DNA from: Paraprevotella clara YIT 11840
GTDB lineage: Bacteria > Bacteroidota > Bacteroidia > Bacteroidales > Bacteroidaceae
Length of the DNA: 64,000 bases
Direction: 5' to 3'
NCBI RefSeq assembly: GCF_000233955.1
Contig: NZ_JH376593.1
Coordinates: forward strand, 1 to 64,000
Below, in pieces: positions 19,275 through 27,668 of the stretch (within the stretch, counting starts at the first letter, position 1; every line of letters begins with the position of its first letter). Under the pieces are notes generated by a model. That model had not been told where the DNA came from, did not search any database, and was given only the letters and a program-made list of their open reading frames with translations. The position numbers and the translations under genes were made by a program.

Positions 19275-19439
19275 ATTCGAGTAACGTAAAACTATACCTT
19301 TCATCCGCTTAACTATATGTATATACGTTAGACAGCGGGAAACTACCTGTTGGAATGCAATGGTATTAGTCTTCTTTAACAAAGAACCATAAAAGGACAT
19401 CCCCTTCCCCCCCAGAGTTTTTCCAAAAACATGTTTCAT

Positions 19440-19842
19440 CTTTCAGGATGATACATAAAGCTCTGGCACAAAACGCATTAATACCCTGAAGGATGGTTCG
19501 GCCATCTTTCAGCCTCCCGTCATGCAGAGAGGTGAAAATCAATCTCAGCCAAACGAAAAATCATTCGGCTGAGATTGATTTTTCGTTTGGCTGAGAAAAA
19601 AAGTGGCCCGTGTGCCAAACGATTTCCGGTTCTCTACAAGGCGCGACTGAAACAGGGCTGAAAGATGACTGAATCATCCTTCAGTTCATAACTCATTAGA
19701 TACAAAACCATTACGGTGAAACCTGAAAGATGAAACATTTTTTCCCAAAATCCCTGGAGGGGGGGAAAGATGTACCTTTACCCCTTCTCCTCCCTTTCAC
19801 AAAAACGGAAGCAAGACGGGCGAAACAGAGAGGCACGGCAAA
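19440..19842. other. 403-base spacer without a gene, containing a hairpin repeat
   Basis: No plausible coding frame is seen. The only structure is the inverted repeat at 19537-19596. A C-rich/G-rich pair of runs flanks the spacer near 19405 and 19758. Confidence 0.5.
19537..19596. repeat. CTCAGCC-family hairpin repeat, copy 1
   Basis: Two overlapping inverted repeats exclude each other: a 14-bp pair (19537-19550 with 19567-19580, arm AATCAATCTCAGCC) and a perfect 20-bp pair (19544-19563 with 19577-19596, arm starting CTCAGCCAAACG). Related copies lie at 37691-37756 and, in shorter form, at 55173-55204. Confidence 0.85.
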
Positions 19843-20544
19843 CTATTTCTCCAAACAAGCCATAAGCTCTTCCACCCCTTCGGAAGCTCCTTTCATCAAA
19901 TGATGCACACGTCCCCCGCCATGGATTCCTGCCACGGGCTTGGGGTCTATCACATAAATGGGAGCATGGGACGGGACATAATTCAGCAGCCCTGCCGCCG
20001 GATAAACATTCAGGGAAGTGCCGATAACTACAAAAATATCGGCCGTCGAGGTGACGTCGATAGCTGTCTCTATCATCGGTACCGCCTCGCCGAACCAAAC
20101 GATAAAAGGCCGCAACTGGCTGCCGTCTGCCGCACGGTCGCCTATTTTCACTTCCCACTCTTCAGGGCGAAGCTCACGGATGTACTTAGGGTTGTCCGGT
20201 TCCAGACTCGACGTGACTTTCGTCAGCTCGCCGTGCAAGTGAATCACTTTCGTACTGCCGGCACGCTCATGCAGGTTGTCTACGTTCTGCGTGATGACCG
20301 TCACATCGTAATCTTGCTCCATGGCCGCCAGCAACACATGTCCCCGGCATGGCTCTACCTCCTGCAACTGACGGCGGCGTTCATTATAAAAACGGGTGAC
20401 CAACTCCGGATTGCGGGCATATCCTTCGGGAGTGGCCACATCCTCCACCGGATAGCGATCCCACAGCCCTCCTGAATCCCGGAACGTACTCAAACCGCTT
20501 TCGGCCGACATGCCGGCCCCTGTCAAAACAACAACTTTTTTCAT
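19843..20544 (-). CDS. NAD-dependent protein deacylase (sirtuin, class III-like)
   Basis: A 233-residue Sir2-family enzyme that removes acyl groups from lysines using NAD+. Visible are GAGMSAESG (9-17), the FRDSGG loop (21-26), QNVDN (86-90), and the catalytic His in HLHGEL (H104). Y53 and R56 (FYNERRR) form the class III pair that favours succinyl/malonyl substrates. The four zinc-binding cysteines that normally follow HLHG are absent, a feature also known from other bacterial sirtuins. Upstream, a -7-like TATTTTTG lies at 20565-20572 on the minus strand. Confidence 0.92.
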   Translation of the reverse strand: MKKVVVLTGAGMSAESGLSTFRDSGGLWDRYPVEDVATPEGYARNPELVTRFYNERRRQLQEVEPCRGHVLLAAMEQDYDVTVITQNVDNLHERAGSTKVIHLHGELTKVTSSLEPDNPKYIRELRPEEWEVKIGDRAADGSQLRPFIVWFGEAVPMIETAIDVTSTADIFVVIGTSLNVYPAAGLLNYVPSHAPIYVIDPKPVAGIHGGGRVHHLMKGASEGVEELMACLEK

Positions 20545-20616
20545 CTATTTTAGTTTTTTACCTACAAAAATAGGAAAAAATACAAGCAAATCACCCTAAA
20601 GGTCAAATAATTCAAT

Positions 20617-20624
20617 TAACTTTG
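20617..20624 (+). promoter_or_regulatory. -7 box of the FKBP gene cluster
   Basis: TAACTTTG matches TAnnTTTG and lies 37 bases before the first FKBP gene. No TTTG occurs at the proper -33 distance. Confidence 0.5.
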
Positions 20625-20661
20625 CGGCTTTAGTAAGAACATTTTAATAAAAACACCGCAA

Positions 20662-21267
20662 ATGGATAAAGTAAGTTACGCATTGGGCTTGGGTATCGGG
20701 CAACAACTCAAAAGCATGGGAGCGCAAGACCTTTGCATCAATGATTTTGCACAAGCCATCAAAGACGTACTCGAAAACAAAGAACTGGCCGTATCGCACC
20801 ACGAGGCACAAAGTATCGTGACCCAATATTTTCAGGAAAAAGAAGCAGCCATGAACAAGGAAAAGGAGGCCAAAGGCAAACAAGCGAAAGCTGACGGCGA
20901 GAAATTCCTTAAGGAAAACGCGCAGAAAGAGGGCGTAGTCACGACTGCTTCCGGACTGCAATACATGATATTGCAAGAAGGCGACGGTAAAAGCCCGAAA
21001 GCGACAGACAAGGTGCGTTGCCATTATGAAGGGATGCTCATCGACGGAACGCTCTTCGACAGCAGCCTGCAACGCGGCGAACCGGCCGATTTTCCGCTCA
21101 ACGGGGTAATCGCCGGATGGACCGAAGGCCTCCAACTGATGAAAGAAGGTGCAAAATACCGTTTCTTTATCCCTTACTTACTGGGCTACGGTGCAGGCGG
21201 CGCAGGAAATTCCATCCCGCCTTACAGCACATTGATTTTCGATGTGGAACTCATTAAAGTACTTTAA
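20662..21267 (+). CDS. FKBP-type peptidyl-prolyl isomerase (first of three)
   Basis: A 201-residue protein: an N-terminal helical dimerisation segment of the FkpA/Mip type (about 1-85, Lys/Glu/Ala-rich) and a C-terminal FKBP domain (about 95-200). FKBP site residues are visible in HYEGM, LFDSS, VIAGW, YLLGYG and IPPYSTLIFDVEL. No signal peptide is seen, so unlike the next two it may act in the cytoplasm. It is 27 bases upstream of the second copy in one probable operon. Confidence 0.93.
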   Translation: MDKVSYALGLGIGQQLKSMGAQDLCINDFAQAIKDVLENKELAVSHHEAQSIVTQYFQEKEAAMNKEKEAKGKQAKADGEKFLKENAQKEGVVTTASGLQYMILQEGDGKSPKATDKVRCHYEGMLIDGTLFDSSLQRGEPADFPLNGVIAGWTEGLQLMKEGAKYRFFIPYLLGYGAGGAGNSIPPYSTLIFDVELIKVL

Positions 21268-21294
21268 AATTTTATTTAATTCATAGTAACAACA

Positions 21295-22164
21295 ATGAAA
21301 AAAACAGGTATTATCGCGGCTGCCGGTTTGGCAGCACTCATTTCTTCTTGTTCTTCTTCGGCTCCGAAGGCAGACATGAAAACGGACGTAGACTCTTTGA
21401 GTTATTCCATCGGTATGGCGCAGACCCAAGGACTGAAGCCTTATCTGGTAAACCGCCTCGGCGTGGACACCACTTATCTGGCTGAATTCGTAAAAGGTCT
21501 GAACGAAGGCGCCAACGCAGGCGACGACAAGAAGAAAACGGCTTACTATGCCGGTATCCAAATCGGTCAGCAAGTGAGCCAGCAAATGATCAAGGGTATC
21601 AACTACGAAGTGTTCGGCAACGACTCTACCCAGACCATCAGTTTGCAGAATTTCCTGGCAGGCTTCATTGCCGGTGTGATGGAAAAAGGCGGCCAAATGA
21701 CCCTCGAACAGGCTCAGGAACTGGCCCAGGCCAAAATGAAGGAAGTGAAAGCCAAGAGCCTTGAAAAGACTTACGGCGACAACAAAAAAGCCGGAGAAGA
21801 GTTCATGGCGAACATCGCCAAGAAGGCCGGCATCAAGAAACTGGCCAACGGCGTATATTACGAAGTCATCAAAGAAGGTAACGGTGAAATTCCGGCAGAC
21901 ACCAGCCGTGTAGAAGTAAACTACGAAGGCAAGCTTATCAATGACACGGTGTTCGACAGCTCATACGAACGCAAGAGCCCGGCCACATTCCGTTGCAATC
22001 AGGTAATTCCGGGCTGGACCGAAGCTTTGACCCACATGCCCGTCGGTTCGACATGGATGGTATATATCCCGCAGGATCAGGCATACGCTGAAAGAGAAGC
22101 CGGCCAAATCAAACCGTTCTCTGCCTTGAAATTCAAAATCGAATTGCTGAGCATCAAAAAATAA
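21295..22164 (+). CDS. FKBP-type peptidyl-prolyl isomerase lipoprotein (second of three)
   Basis: A 289-residue isomerase with a lipoprotein signal (lipobox ISSC, Cys at about 19), an FKBP-N helical domain and a C-terminal FKBP domain. The binding pocket is mostly kept (NYEG, VFDSSYER, VIPGW, FSALKFKIEL), but the usual LGYG is QAYA, so isomerase activity could be reduced. It should fold proteins at the periplasmic face or outer membrane. It is 9 bases from the third copy. Confidence 0.93.
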   Translation: MKKTGIIAAAGLAALISSCSSSAPKADMKTDVDSLSYSIGMAQTQGLKPYLVNRLGVDTTYLAEFVKGLNEGANAGDDKKKTAYYAGIQIGQQVSQQMIKGINYEVFGNDSTQTISLQNFLAGFIAGVMEKGGQMTLEQAQELAQAKMKEVKAKSLEKTYGDNKKAGEEFMANIAKKAGIKKLANGVYYEVIKEGNGEIPADTSRVEVNYEGKLINDTVFDSSYERKSPATFRCNQVIPGWTEALTHMPVGSTWMVYIPQDQAYAEREAGQIKPFSALKFKIELLSIKK

Positions 22165-22173
22165 GACCGGAAG

Positions 22174-23070
22174 ATGAACGGATTAAAATATGCGGTCCTT
22201 TCCTTGGCTGTCCTCGCCTGCTTCGACGGTAGCGCAAAGAGAAAAAACAAAAAAGCCAAGAAAGCGGAAACAGTCCGGGTGGATACATGTTCCGTAGACA
22301 CGTTCAGTTATGCCATGGGTATGGCTAACACGCAGGGACTGAAAAACTACGTCACCAGCCGTATGAACGTGGACACCGCCTATATGGCAAACTTCATCGA
22401 AGGTTTTAACGCTTCGCTCTCGGAAGCCGAACGCAAAAAGTTGCAGGCATACAGTGCCGGATTGCAGATTCGTCAGCAAGTAGAGGAACAAGTCATCCCG
22501 GGCATAGACAAACAGATAGCAGGGAACGACTCCGTGAAGACCCTCAACCGCAACCTCTTTTTGGAGGGATTCGGCAAGATGCTGGCAGGCCAACCTACGG
22601 ATATGAGCTTGCAAAAAGCGGAGGAAGTGGCCCAAAAGCAAATGAAGTATTACCATGACGCAAACATGGAACGCAAGTATGGCGACAACCGCCGTGCCGG
22701 TGAAGCTTTCCTGAAAGCCAATGCTAAAAAGGACAGCGTACGGACCTTACCCTCGGGAGTGCAATACAAGGTATTGACCCAAGGCAACGGGGAGGTTCCT
22801 ACCGCCACCTCCAAAGTAAAAGTGAACTACGAAGGACGTTTGGTAGACGGTACGGTTTTTGACAGTTCATACGAACGTAAGCAACCGGCCACTTTTGGCT
22901 GCAACCAAGTCATCAAAGGTTGGACGGAAGCACTTACACAGATGCCGGTAGGTTCCAAATGGGAAATCTACATTCCACAGGAACTGGGTTACGGCTCACG
23001 CGAAGCCGGCAAAATTCCACCCTTCTCCGCATTGATTTTTACGGTTGAACTGTTGGAAATTGAAAAATAA
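22174..23070 (+). CDS. FKBP-type peptidyl-prolyl isomerase, exported (third of three)
   Basis: A 298-residue paralogue of the preceding gene with the same two-domain plan. The N-terminus has a hydrophobic stretch ending VLAC, a probable lipobox, followed by a very basic run (AKRKNKKAKK). The FKBP domain keeps NYEG, VFDSSYER, VIKGW, LGYG and IPPFSALIFTVEL. It ends the cluster, with a strong terminator at 23092. Confidence 0.92.
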   Translation: MNGLKYAVLSLAVLACFDGSAKRKNKKAKKAETVRVDTCSVDTFSYAMGMANTQGLKNYVTSRMNVDTAYMANFIEGFNASLSEAERKKLQAYSAGLQIRQQVEEQVIPGIDKQIAGNDSVKTLNRNLFLEGFGKMLAGQPTDMSLQKAEEVAQKQMKYYHDANMERKYGDNRRAGEAFLKANAKKDSVRTLPSGVQYKVLTQGNGEVPTATSKVKVNYEGRLVDGTVFDSSYERKQPATFGCNQVIKGWTEALTQMPVGSKWEIYIPQELGYGSREAGKIPPFSALIFTVELLEIEK

Positions 23071-23091
23071 GTGAACTATTCTCTATAAAAG

Positions 23092-23124
23092 GACGCCAAA
23101 AACACGTTTTGGCGTCTTTTTTTG
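23092..23124 (+). terminator. Terminator of the FKBP cluster
   Basis: A 10-bp perfect stem, GACGCCAAAA (23092-23101) with TTTTGGCGTC (23107-23116), followed by a run of seven T. Confidence 0.9.
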
Positions 23125-23199
23125 TTAAAACCGCATGCAGTTTGCAGAAAAACGGCTATATTTGCTTACAAAATGTTCAATCAATACAAAAACAGACCC

Positions 23200-23667
23200 A
23201 TGGAGAAGATAGACAATTTAGATAAGAAAATCTTGGAAATCATTACGGGAAATGCACGTATTCCATTTAAAGATGTGGCTGCGGAATGCGGCGTATCACG
23301 CGCGGCCATCCACCAAAGGGTACAGCGCCTCATCGACCTCGGTGTCATAGTAGGTTCGGGATACCACGTAGATCCCAAGACATTGGGTTACAGCACCTGT
23401 ACCTACGTAGGTGTCATTCTCGAACGCGGTTCGATGTACAAACGCGTAGTAGAGGAACTGAACCACATTCCGGAAGTCGTGGAATGCCATTTCACCACCG
23501 GACCTTACACAATGCTCATCAAGCTGTATGCTTGCGACAATGCCCATCTGATGGAACTGTTGAACAACAAGCTGCAAGAAATTCCGGGAGTAATCTCCAC
23601 CGAAACCTTAATTTCACTGGAACAGAGCATCAATAAAGAAATTCCTATCGTTTTAAATAAAAAATAA
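23200..23667 (+). CDS. Lrp/AsnC family transcriptional regulator
   Basis: A 155-residue feast/famine regulator. The N-terminal helix-turn-helix (LDKKILEIITGNARIPFKDV then SRAAIHQRVQRL) and the C-terminal RAM ligand domain (about 70-145) are both clear. The ATG at 23200 (MEKIDNLDKK) is the normal family start; the 26 upstream codons include the promoter region. It is followed five bases after its stop by the amidotransferase-dipeptidase fusion gene, so it may sense an amino acid or peptide linked to that enzyme. Confidence 0.95.
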   Translation: MEKIDNLDKKILEIITGNARIPFKDVAAECGVSRAAIHQRVQRLIDLGVIVGSGYHVDPKTLGYSTCTYVGVILERGSMYKRVVEELNHIPEVVECHFTTGPYTMLIKLYACDNAHLMELLNNKLQEIPGVISTETLISLEQSINKEIPIVLNKK

Positions 23668-23672
23668 CTCTC

Positions 23673-25442
23673 ATGAGTTCCGGTTACTTCGACTGGGAAA
23701 CCGCTTACGGCCAATACCACAACCGCTTCCCGGGATATAAAAAACAACCTGTAATCGGCATTACGGGCAATTTCGGAGAAAAGGGGTGCGAACTGGCCGA
23801 AGGTTATTTTGAATCCATACTGAAAGCGGGAGCCACTCCGGTCATCATCCCTCCTTTTGAGGACCGGGATGCGTTGGCCAATGTGCTGGAGCATGTAGAC
23901 GGCCTTTTGCTTTCGGGCGGAGGCGACCTGAACCCGCTGTTTACCGGCGAAGAACCGATTCCGCAACTGCACAGCGTCAACTACAAACGTGATTTGGCCG
24001 AACTGCTGCTTATCCGTCTGGCTTACGACCGGCAGATTCCGATGTTGGGTATCTGTCGGGGTATACAAATGCTCACCGTGGCATTGGGCGGTTCTGTCTA
24101 TCAGGACATCTACAGCCAACAGGCGGACCGGCAACTGCTCGGACACGACCAACAACTGGATCGAAGGTATGCGTCGCATACCATACAGCCTACCGCCGAC
24201 AGCTTGGTTTTACGCCGCTTGCTTGGCGAGGCACCGGTCGCAGTCAATTCTTTCCACCATCAGGCCGTCAAGGAGACAGGTCCTCTCCTGCGGGTTTGCG
24301 CCACGTCGCCGGACGGTCTTATCGAAGCAGTGGAGTCGGCGGAATATAAATCGGTATTGGGTGTACAATGGCATCCCGAATGTTTCATCCTGCGGCAAGA
24401 CGAGAGCATGATGCCTTTGTTCCGGTGGCTATGTGAAGAAGCCGGTTCTTTCCGCGAAGCCAAAGCCCTTCACCGGAAGATGCTGACGTTGGACAGCCAT
24501 TGCGATACCCCCATGTTTTTCCACAAAGGCATTCATTTTGACCAACGGGACCCGAACATCCTCGTCGACCTCCACAAAATGACGGAAGGCCGGTTGGATG
24601 CCACGATTATGGTGGCCTATCTGGCACAAGGCGAACGGACGGACGAGGCTTTACAGGCCGCCACTGCGAAAGCCGACCGCATACTGACACAAATAGAAGA
24701 AATGGCGGCAGCCCATTGTACGGGAGTAGACCTCGCTTACACTCCATCCGATTTGCTACGTTTGAAAAATGCCGGCAAGAAAGCCATCATGTTGGGCATC
24801 GAAAACGGATACGCCATCGGGAAAGACCTCTCCCGCCTGCGTCACTTCCGTGACCGGGGTATCGTGTACATGACTTTATGCCACAACGGCGACAACGATA
24901 TTTGCGACTCGGCGCGAGGGAAAGGAGAGCACGGCGGACTCAGCGCATTCGGTCGTGAGGTCGTGCAGGAAATGAACCGCTTAGGATTGATGGTGGATCT
25001 CTCCCACGGAGCGGAAAGCAGCTTTTACGATGCGCTGGAACTTAGTTCCACTCCCATCGTCTGCTCCCATTCGTCTTGCCGTGCCTTGTGCAACGTACCG
25101 CGCAACTTGACCGACGAACAGATGAAGGCACTCGCCCGAAAAGGCGGAGTGGCCCAAGTCACTCTCTATAAAGGCTTCTTGCGCGAAGACGGTGAGGCTT
25201 CCATCCTCGATGCCATAGAACACCTGAACCACATGGTAAACATCATGGGCGTAGAGCATGTAGGCATCGGAACGGACTTCGACGGTGACGGAGGAATACC
25301 GGGATGCGCATCGGCAGCGGAAGTCATCAACTTCACCCGCCGCCTGTTAGCCGAACGGTACAATGACACGGACATAGCCGGCATCTGGGGAAGAAATTTC
25401 CTAAGGGTCATGCAACTCGTGCAAGACAGCAGGACTTGCTGA
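23673..25442 (+). CDS. Fusion of a class I glutamine-amidotransferase-like hydrolase and an M19 dipeptidase
   Basis: A 589-residue two-domain protein. Residues about 25-255 are a peptidase C26 / gamma-glutamyl-GABA hydrolase domain with the nucleophile in GICRGIQML (C128) and the catalytic His in VQWHPE. Residues about 265-585 are a renal-dipeptidase (M19) domain with the zinc motif DSHCDTP, GIENG, DLSHG and GIGTDFDGDG. Such a pairing suggests stepwise breakdown of gamma-glutamyl or muropeptide-type peptides. There is no signal peptide. It is coupled to the upstream Lrp gene and is followed by an exported M28 peptidase. Confidence 0.93.
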   Translation: MSSGYFDWETAYGQYHNRFPGYKKQPVIGITGNFGEKGCELAEGYFESILKAGATPVIIPPFEDRDALANVLEHVDGLLLSGGGDLNPLFTGEEPIPQLHSVNYKRDLAELLLIRLAYDRQIPMLGICRGIQMLTVALGGSVYQDIYSQQADRQLLGHDQQLDRRYASHTIQPTADSLVLRRLLGEAPVAVNSFHHQAVKETGPLLRVCATSPDGLIEAVESAEYKSVLGVQWHPECFILRQDESMMPLFRWLCEEAGSFREAKALHRKMLTLDSHCDTPMFFHKGIHFDQRDPNILVDLHKMTEGRLDATIMVAYLAQGERTDEALQAATAKADRILTQIEEMAAAHCTGVDLAYTPSDLLRLKNAGKKAIMLGIENGYAIGKDLSRLRHFRDRGIVYMTLCHNGDNDICDSARGKGEHGGLSAFGREVVQEMNRLGLMVDLSHGAESSFYDALELSSTPIVCSHSSCRALCNVPRNLTDEQMKALARKGGVAQVTLYKGFLREDGEASILDAIEHLNHMVNIMGVEHVGIGTDFDGDGGIPGCASAAEVINFTRRLLAERYNDTDIAGIWGRNFLRVMQLVQDSRTC

Positions 25443-25471
25443 CCGGAAAACAGAATAAGCAAAACAGATTC

Positions 25472-26482
25472 ATGAAAAGAACGATTTTAAACTTGCAATG
25501 GAGCACAGTCCTCGGTGTTTTTCTATCCGTTTGTACGGCTTGCGGACATAAAACCGGAAACGGGACAGGCACAACCGACAGCATTCCCATGGCTGCCGCA
25601 CCGGAATTCAATGCAGACAGTGCTTTCGCCTATACGGCTGCACAATGCGCGTTCGGGCCTCGCGTACCGAACACGGAAGCCCACCGTCTTTGCGGCACGT
25701 ACATTGCCGAGAAATTCAAAAGTTTCGGCGCGACCGTCACCGACCAATATGCAGACGTGAAGGCATACGACGGTACGGTCCTGAAAGCCCGTAACATCAT
25801 CGCATCTTATAACCCCGATGCAAAAGCACGCATACTGGTTTGCGGGCATTGGGACAGCCGTCCGTGGGCCGACAACGACCCGGACTCTGCCAACTGGCAC
25901 AAACCGGTGTTGGCAGCCAACGATGCAGCCAGCGATGTGGCCGTCATGTTGGAAATGGCACGGCTCATCCAACTCCATCCCCTTGAAATAGGAATAGACT
26001 TTATCTGTTTCGATGCGGAAGACTACGGCGTGCCGCAATGGTCCGACCAGGCCGGAGATGCTTCGTCATGGTGCCTCGGCTCGCAATATTGGGCGGCCAA
26101 CCCGCATGTATACGGTTATCAGGCGCGCTTCGGCATCTTGATGGATATGGTAGGCGGGCGAGGCAGTACTTTCTCCAAAGAAGGATATTCCCAAAGATAC
26201 GCCTCACAAGTCGTCGATTTGGTTTGGAACACGGCTGCCCAATTAGGATACGGGCAATTCTTCCCGATGCGTGACGGGGGTTATATCACCGACGACCACG
26301 TACCGGTCAACGAGATAGCCGGTATCCCGTGCATCGATATTATCCCTTACTTTACCGATGCCCCGTCCGGATTCGGCCCCACGTGGCACACGGTAAACGA
26401 CAATATGGAGCACATAGACCGACAGGTACTGAAAGCTGTGGGACAGACGGTAACCCAAGTGATTTATAACGAAAACCAATAA
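25472..26482 (+). CDS. M28-family metallopeptidase / glutaminyl-cyclase-like lipoprotein
   Basis: A 336-residue exported protein with a lipoprotein signal (lipobox VCTAC). Zinc-site motifs of the M28/glutaminyl-peptide cyclotransferase family are visible: CGHWDSRPWAD, NDAASDVAVMLE, CFDAEDYG and WHTVNDNMEHID. The start at 25472 (MKRTILNL) gives the signal peptide; the upstream ATG overlaps the previous gene. Either aminopeptidase or glutaminyl cyclase activity is possible. It sits 29 bases after the dipeptidase fusion and one base before sufE. Confidence 0.92.
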   Translation: MKRTILNLQWSTVLGVFLSVCTACGHKTGNGTGTTDSIPMAAAPEFNADSAFAYTAAQCAFGPRVPNTEAHRLCGTYIAEKFKSFGATVTDQYADVKAYDGTVLKARNIIASYNPDAKARILVCGHWDSRPWADNDPDSANWHKPVLAANDAASDVAVMLEMARLIQLHPLEIGIDFICFDAEDYGVPQWSDQAGDASSWCLGSQYWAANPHVYGYQARFGILMDMVGGRGSTFSKEGYSQRYASQVVDLVWNTAAQLGYGQFFPMRDGGYITDDHVPVNEIAGIPCIDIIPYFTDAPSGFGPTWHTVNDNMEHIDRQVLKAVGQTVTQVIYNENQ

Positions 26483-26483
26483 A

Positions 26484-26915
26484 ATGGAAACGATTAACGA
26501 AGTACAAGACGAAATCATCGAAGAGTTCAGCGGCTTCGATGACTGGATGGACAAATACCAATTGCTCATCGACATGGGCAGCGGGCAGGAACCACTCCCC
26601 GAAGAGTACAAGACCGAACAGAACCTGATAGACGGTTGCCAAAGCCGGGTGTGGCTGCAAGCCGACTACCGGGAGGGACGGGTCGTGTTCCGCGCCGAAA
26701 GCGACGCGCTGATTGTAAAAGGCATTGTGGACTTGTTGGTGCGGGTGTTGAGCGGACATACCCCGCAAGAGATTCTCGATGCCGACCTTTACTTCATCGA
26801 CCGTATCGGACTGAAAGAGCATCTTTCGCCCACCCGAAGCAACGGTCTGGTAGCCATGCTCAAACAAATGAAAATGTACGCTTTGGCTTTCAAGGCCAAA
26901 GAGGAAACGACATAA
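26484..26915 (+). CDS. sufE: SufE family sulfur acceptor
   Basis: SufE takes sulfur from the cysteine desulfurase SufS and passes it on for Fe-S cluster assembly. The 143-residue protein has the family length and the sulfur-accepting Cys in the loop IDGCQSRVW. The C-terminal region (IGLKEHLSPTRSNGL) is also typical. It starts one base after the M28 gene and ends the run; no other suf gene is near. Confidence 0.94.
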   Translation: METINEVQDEIIEEFSGFDDWMDKYQLLIDMGSGQEPLPEEYKTEQNLIDGCQSRVWLQADYREGRVVFRAESDALIVKGIVDLLVRVLSGHTPQEILDADLYFIDRIGLKEHLSPTRSNGLVAMLKQMKMYALAFKAKEETT

Positions 26916-26943
26916 ACACGCCTTCCTTAGACGAGTAACTGAA

Positions 26944-26976
26944 ACTCAGGTGTAGGAAGAAATCCCGCACCTGAGT
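26944..26976. terminator. Bidirectional terminator between sufE and ahpC
   Basis: ACTCAGGTG (26944-26952) pairs with CACCTGAGT (26968-26976), with further GGA/TCC pairing inside. It lies between convergent genes. Confidence 0.75.
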
Positions 26977-26999
26977 AAATACATTTTAATCCGATGTGA

Positions 27000-27566
27000 C
27001 TAAATTTTGCCGACCAAATCAATACTCGGCTTCAACGTGGCGGCCCCTTTCTTCCATTTAGCCGGACAAACTTCCCCATCGTGTGTAGCCACAAATTGCG
27101 CAGCTTCCACCTTACGCAACAATTCGTCTGCATTGCGCCCGATGTTGTTATCTTGTATCTCGGCCAATTTGATTCTACCTTCAGGATTTACCAAAAAAGT
27201 ACCGCGATAGGCCATACCGTCTTCTTCTATCATCACGCCAAACGCACGGCACAAAGCCCCTGTCGGGTCGGCTAACATCGAAAACCGGATTTTCCGAATA
27301 CTCTCCGAAGCATCATGCCATGCCTTGTGTACGAAATGCGAATCGGTGCTTACGGAATAGACCTCCACGCCCATGGCCTGAAATTGGTCATAATTCTCAG
27401 CCATGTCCACCAATTCCGTCGGGCATACAAAAGTAAAATCGGCCGGATAGAAAAAGAAAACAGCCCATTTGCCTTTTACATCTTCGTTTGTCACTGTCTT
27501 GAAAGTTCCATTCTGAAACGCCTGAACTTTGAATTCAGGAAGTTGTGAATTGATAATCGGTTCCAT
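27000..27566 (-). CDS. ahpC: Alkyl hydroperoxide reductase subunit C (peroxiredoxin)
   Basis: A 188-residue 2-Cys peroxiredoxin that reduces hydrogen peroxide and organic peroxides. The peroxidatic Cys is in DFTFVCPTE and the resolving Cys in GEVCPAKW near the C-terminus. Length is standard. The reductase gene ahpF is not in the window; upstream is oxyR, with an OxyR-like site at 27654 and a -7 box at 27592, so peroxide induction is expected. Confidence 0.97.
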   Translation of the reverse strand: MEPIINSQLPEFKVQAFQNGTFKTVTNEDVKGKWAVFFFYPADFTFVCPTELVDMAENYDQFQAMGVEVYSVSTDSHFVHKAWHDASESIRKIRFSMLADPTGALCRAFGVMIEEDGMAYRGTFLVNPEGRIKLAEIQDNNIGRNADELLRKVEAAQFVATHDGEVCPAKWKKGAATLKPSIDLVGKI

Positions 27567-27591
27567 AATCTTTTAAAGTTTTAGTTCGTTA

Positions 27592-27599
27592 CAAAAATA
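27592..27599 (-). promoter_or_regulatory. -7 box of ahpC
   Basis: TATTTTTG on the minus strand, 25 bases before the ahpC ATG. The -33 position has no TTTG, which fits an activator-dependent promoter. Confidence 0.55.
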
Positions 27600-27653
27600 A
27601 ACCATTTCCTCCGTATCCAATCTACAATTCCGATTGAAAATATAAATGAACCG

Positions 27654-27668
27654 ATAGATACAATCTAT
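27654..27668 (-). promoter_or_regulatory. Probable OxyR site upstream of ahpC
   Basis: ATAG-N7-CTAT, identical in form to the half of the OxyR consensus. It lies about 55 bases upstream of the ahpC -7 box and overlaps the last codon of oxyR. The second half-site is poorly conserved. Confidence 0.55.

Noticed and set aside
23141-23164. TTTG and TATATTTG upstream of the Lrp gene as a promoter
   Set aside because: The spacer is only 12 bases, against about 19-21 in Bacteroides promoters; the -7 box alone could still be used.
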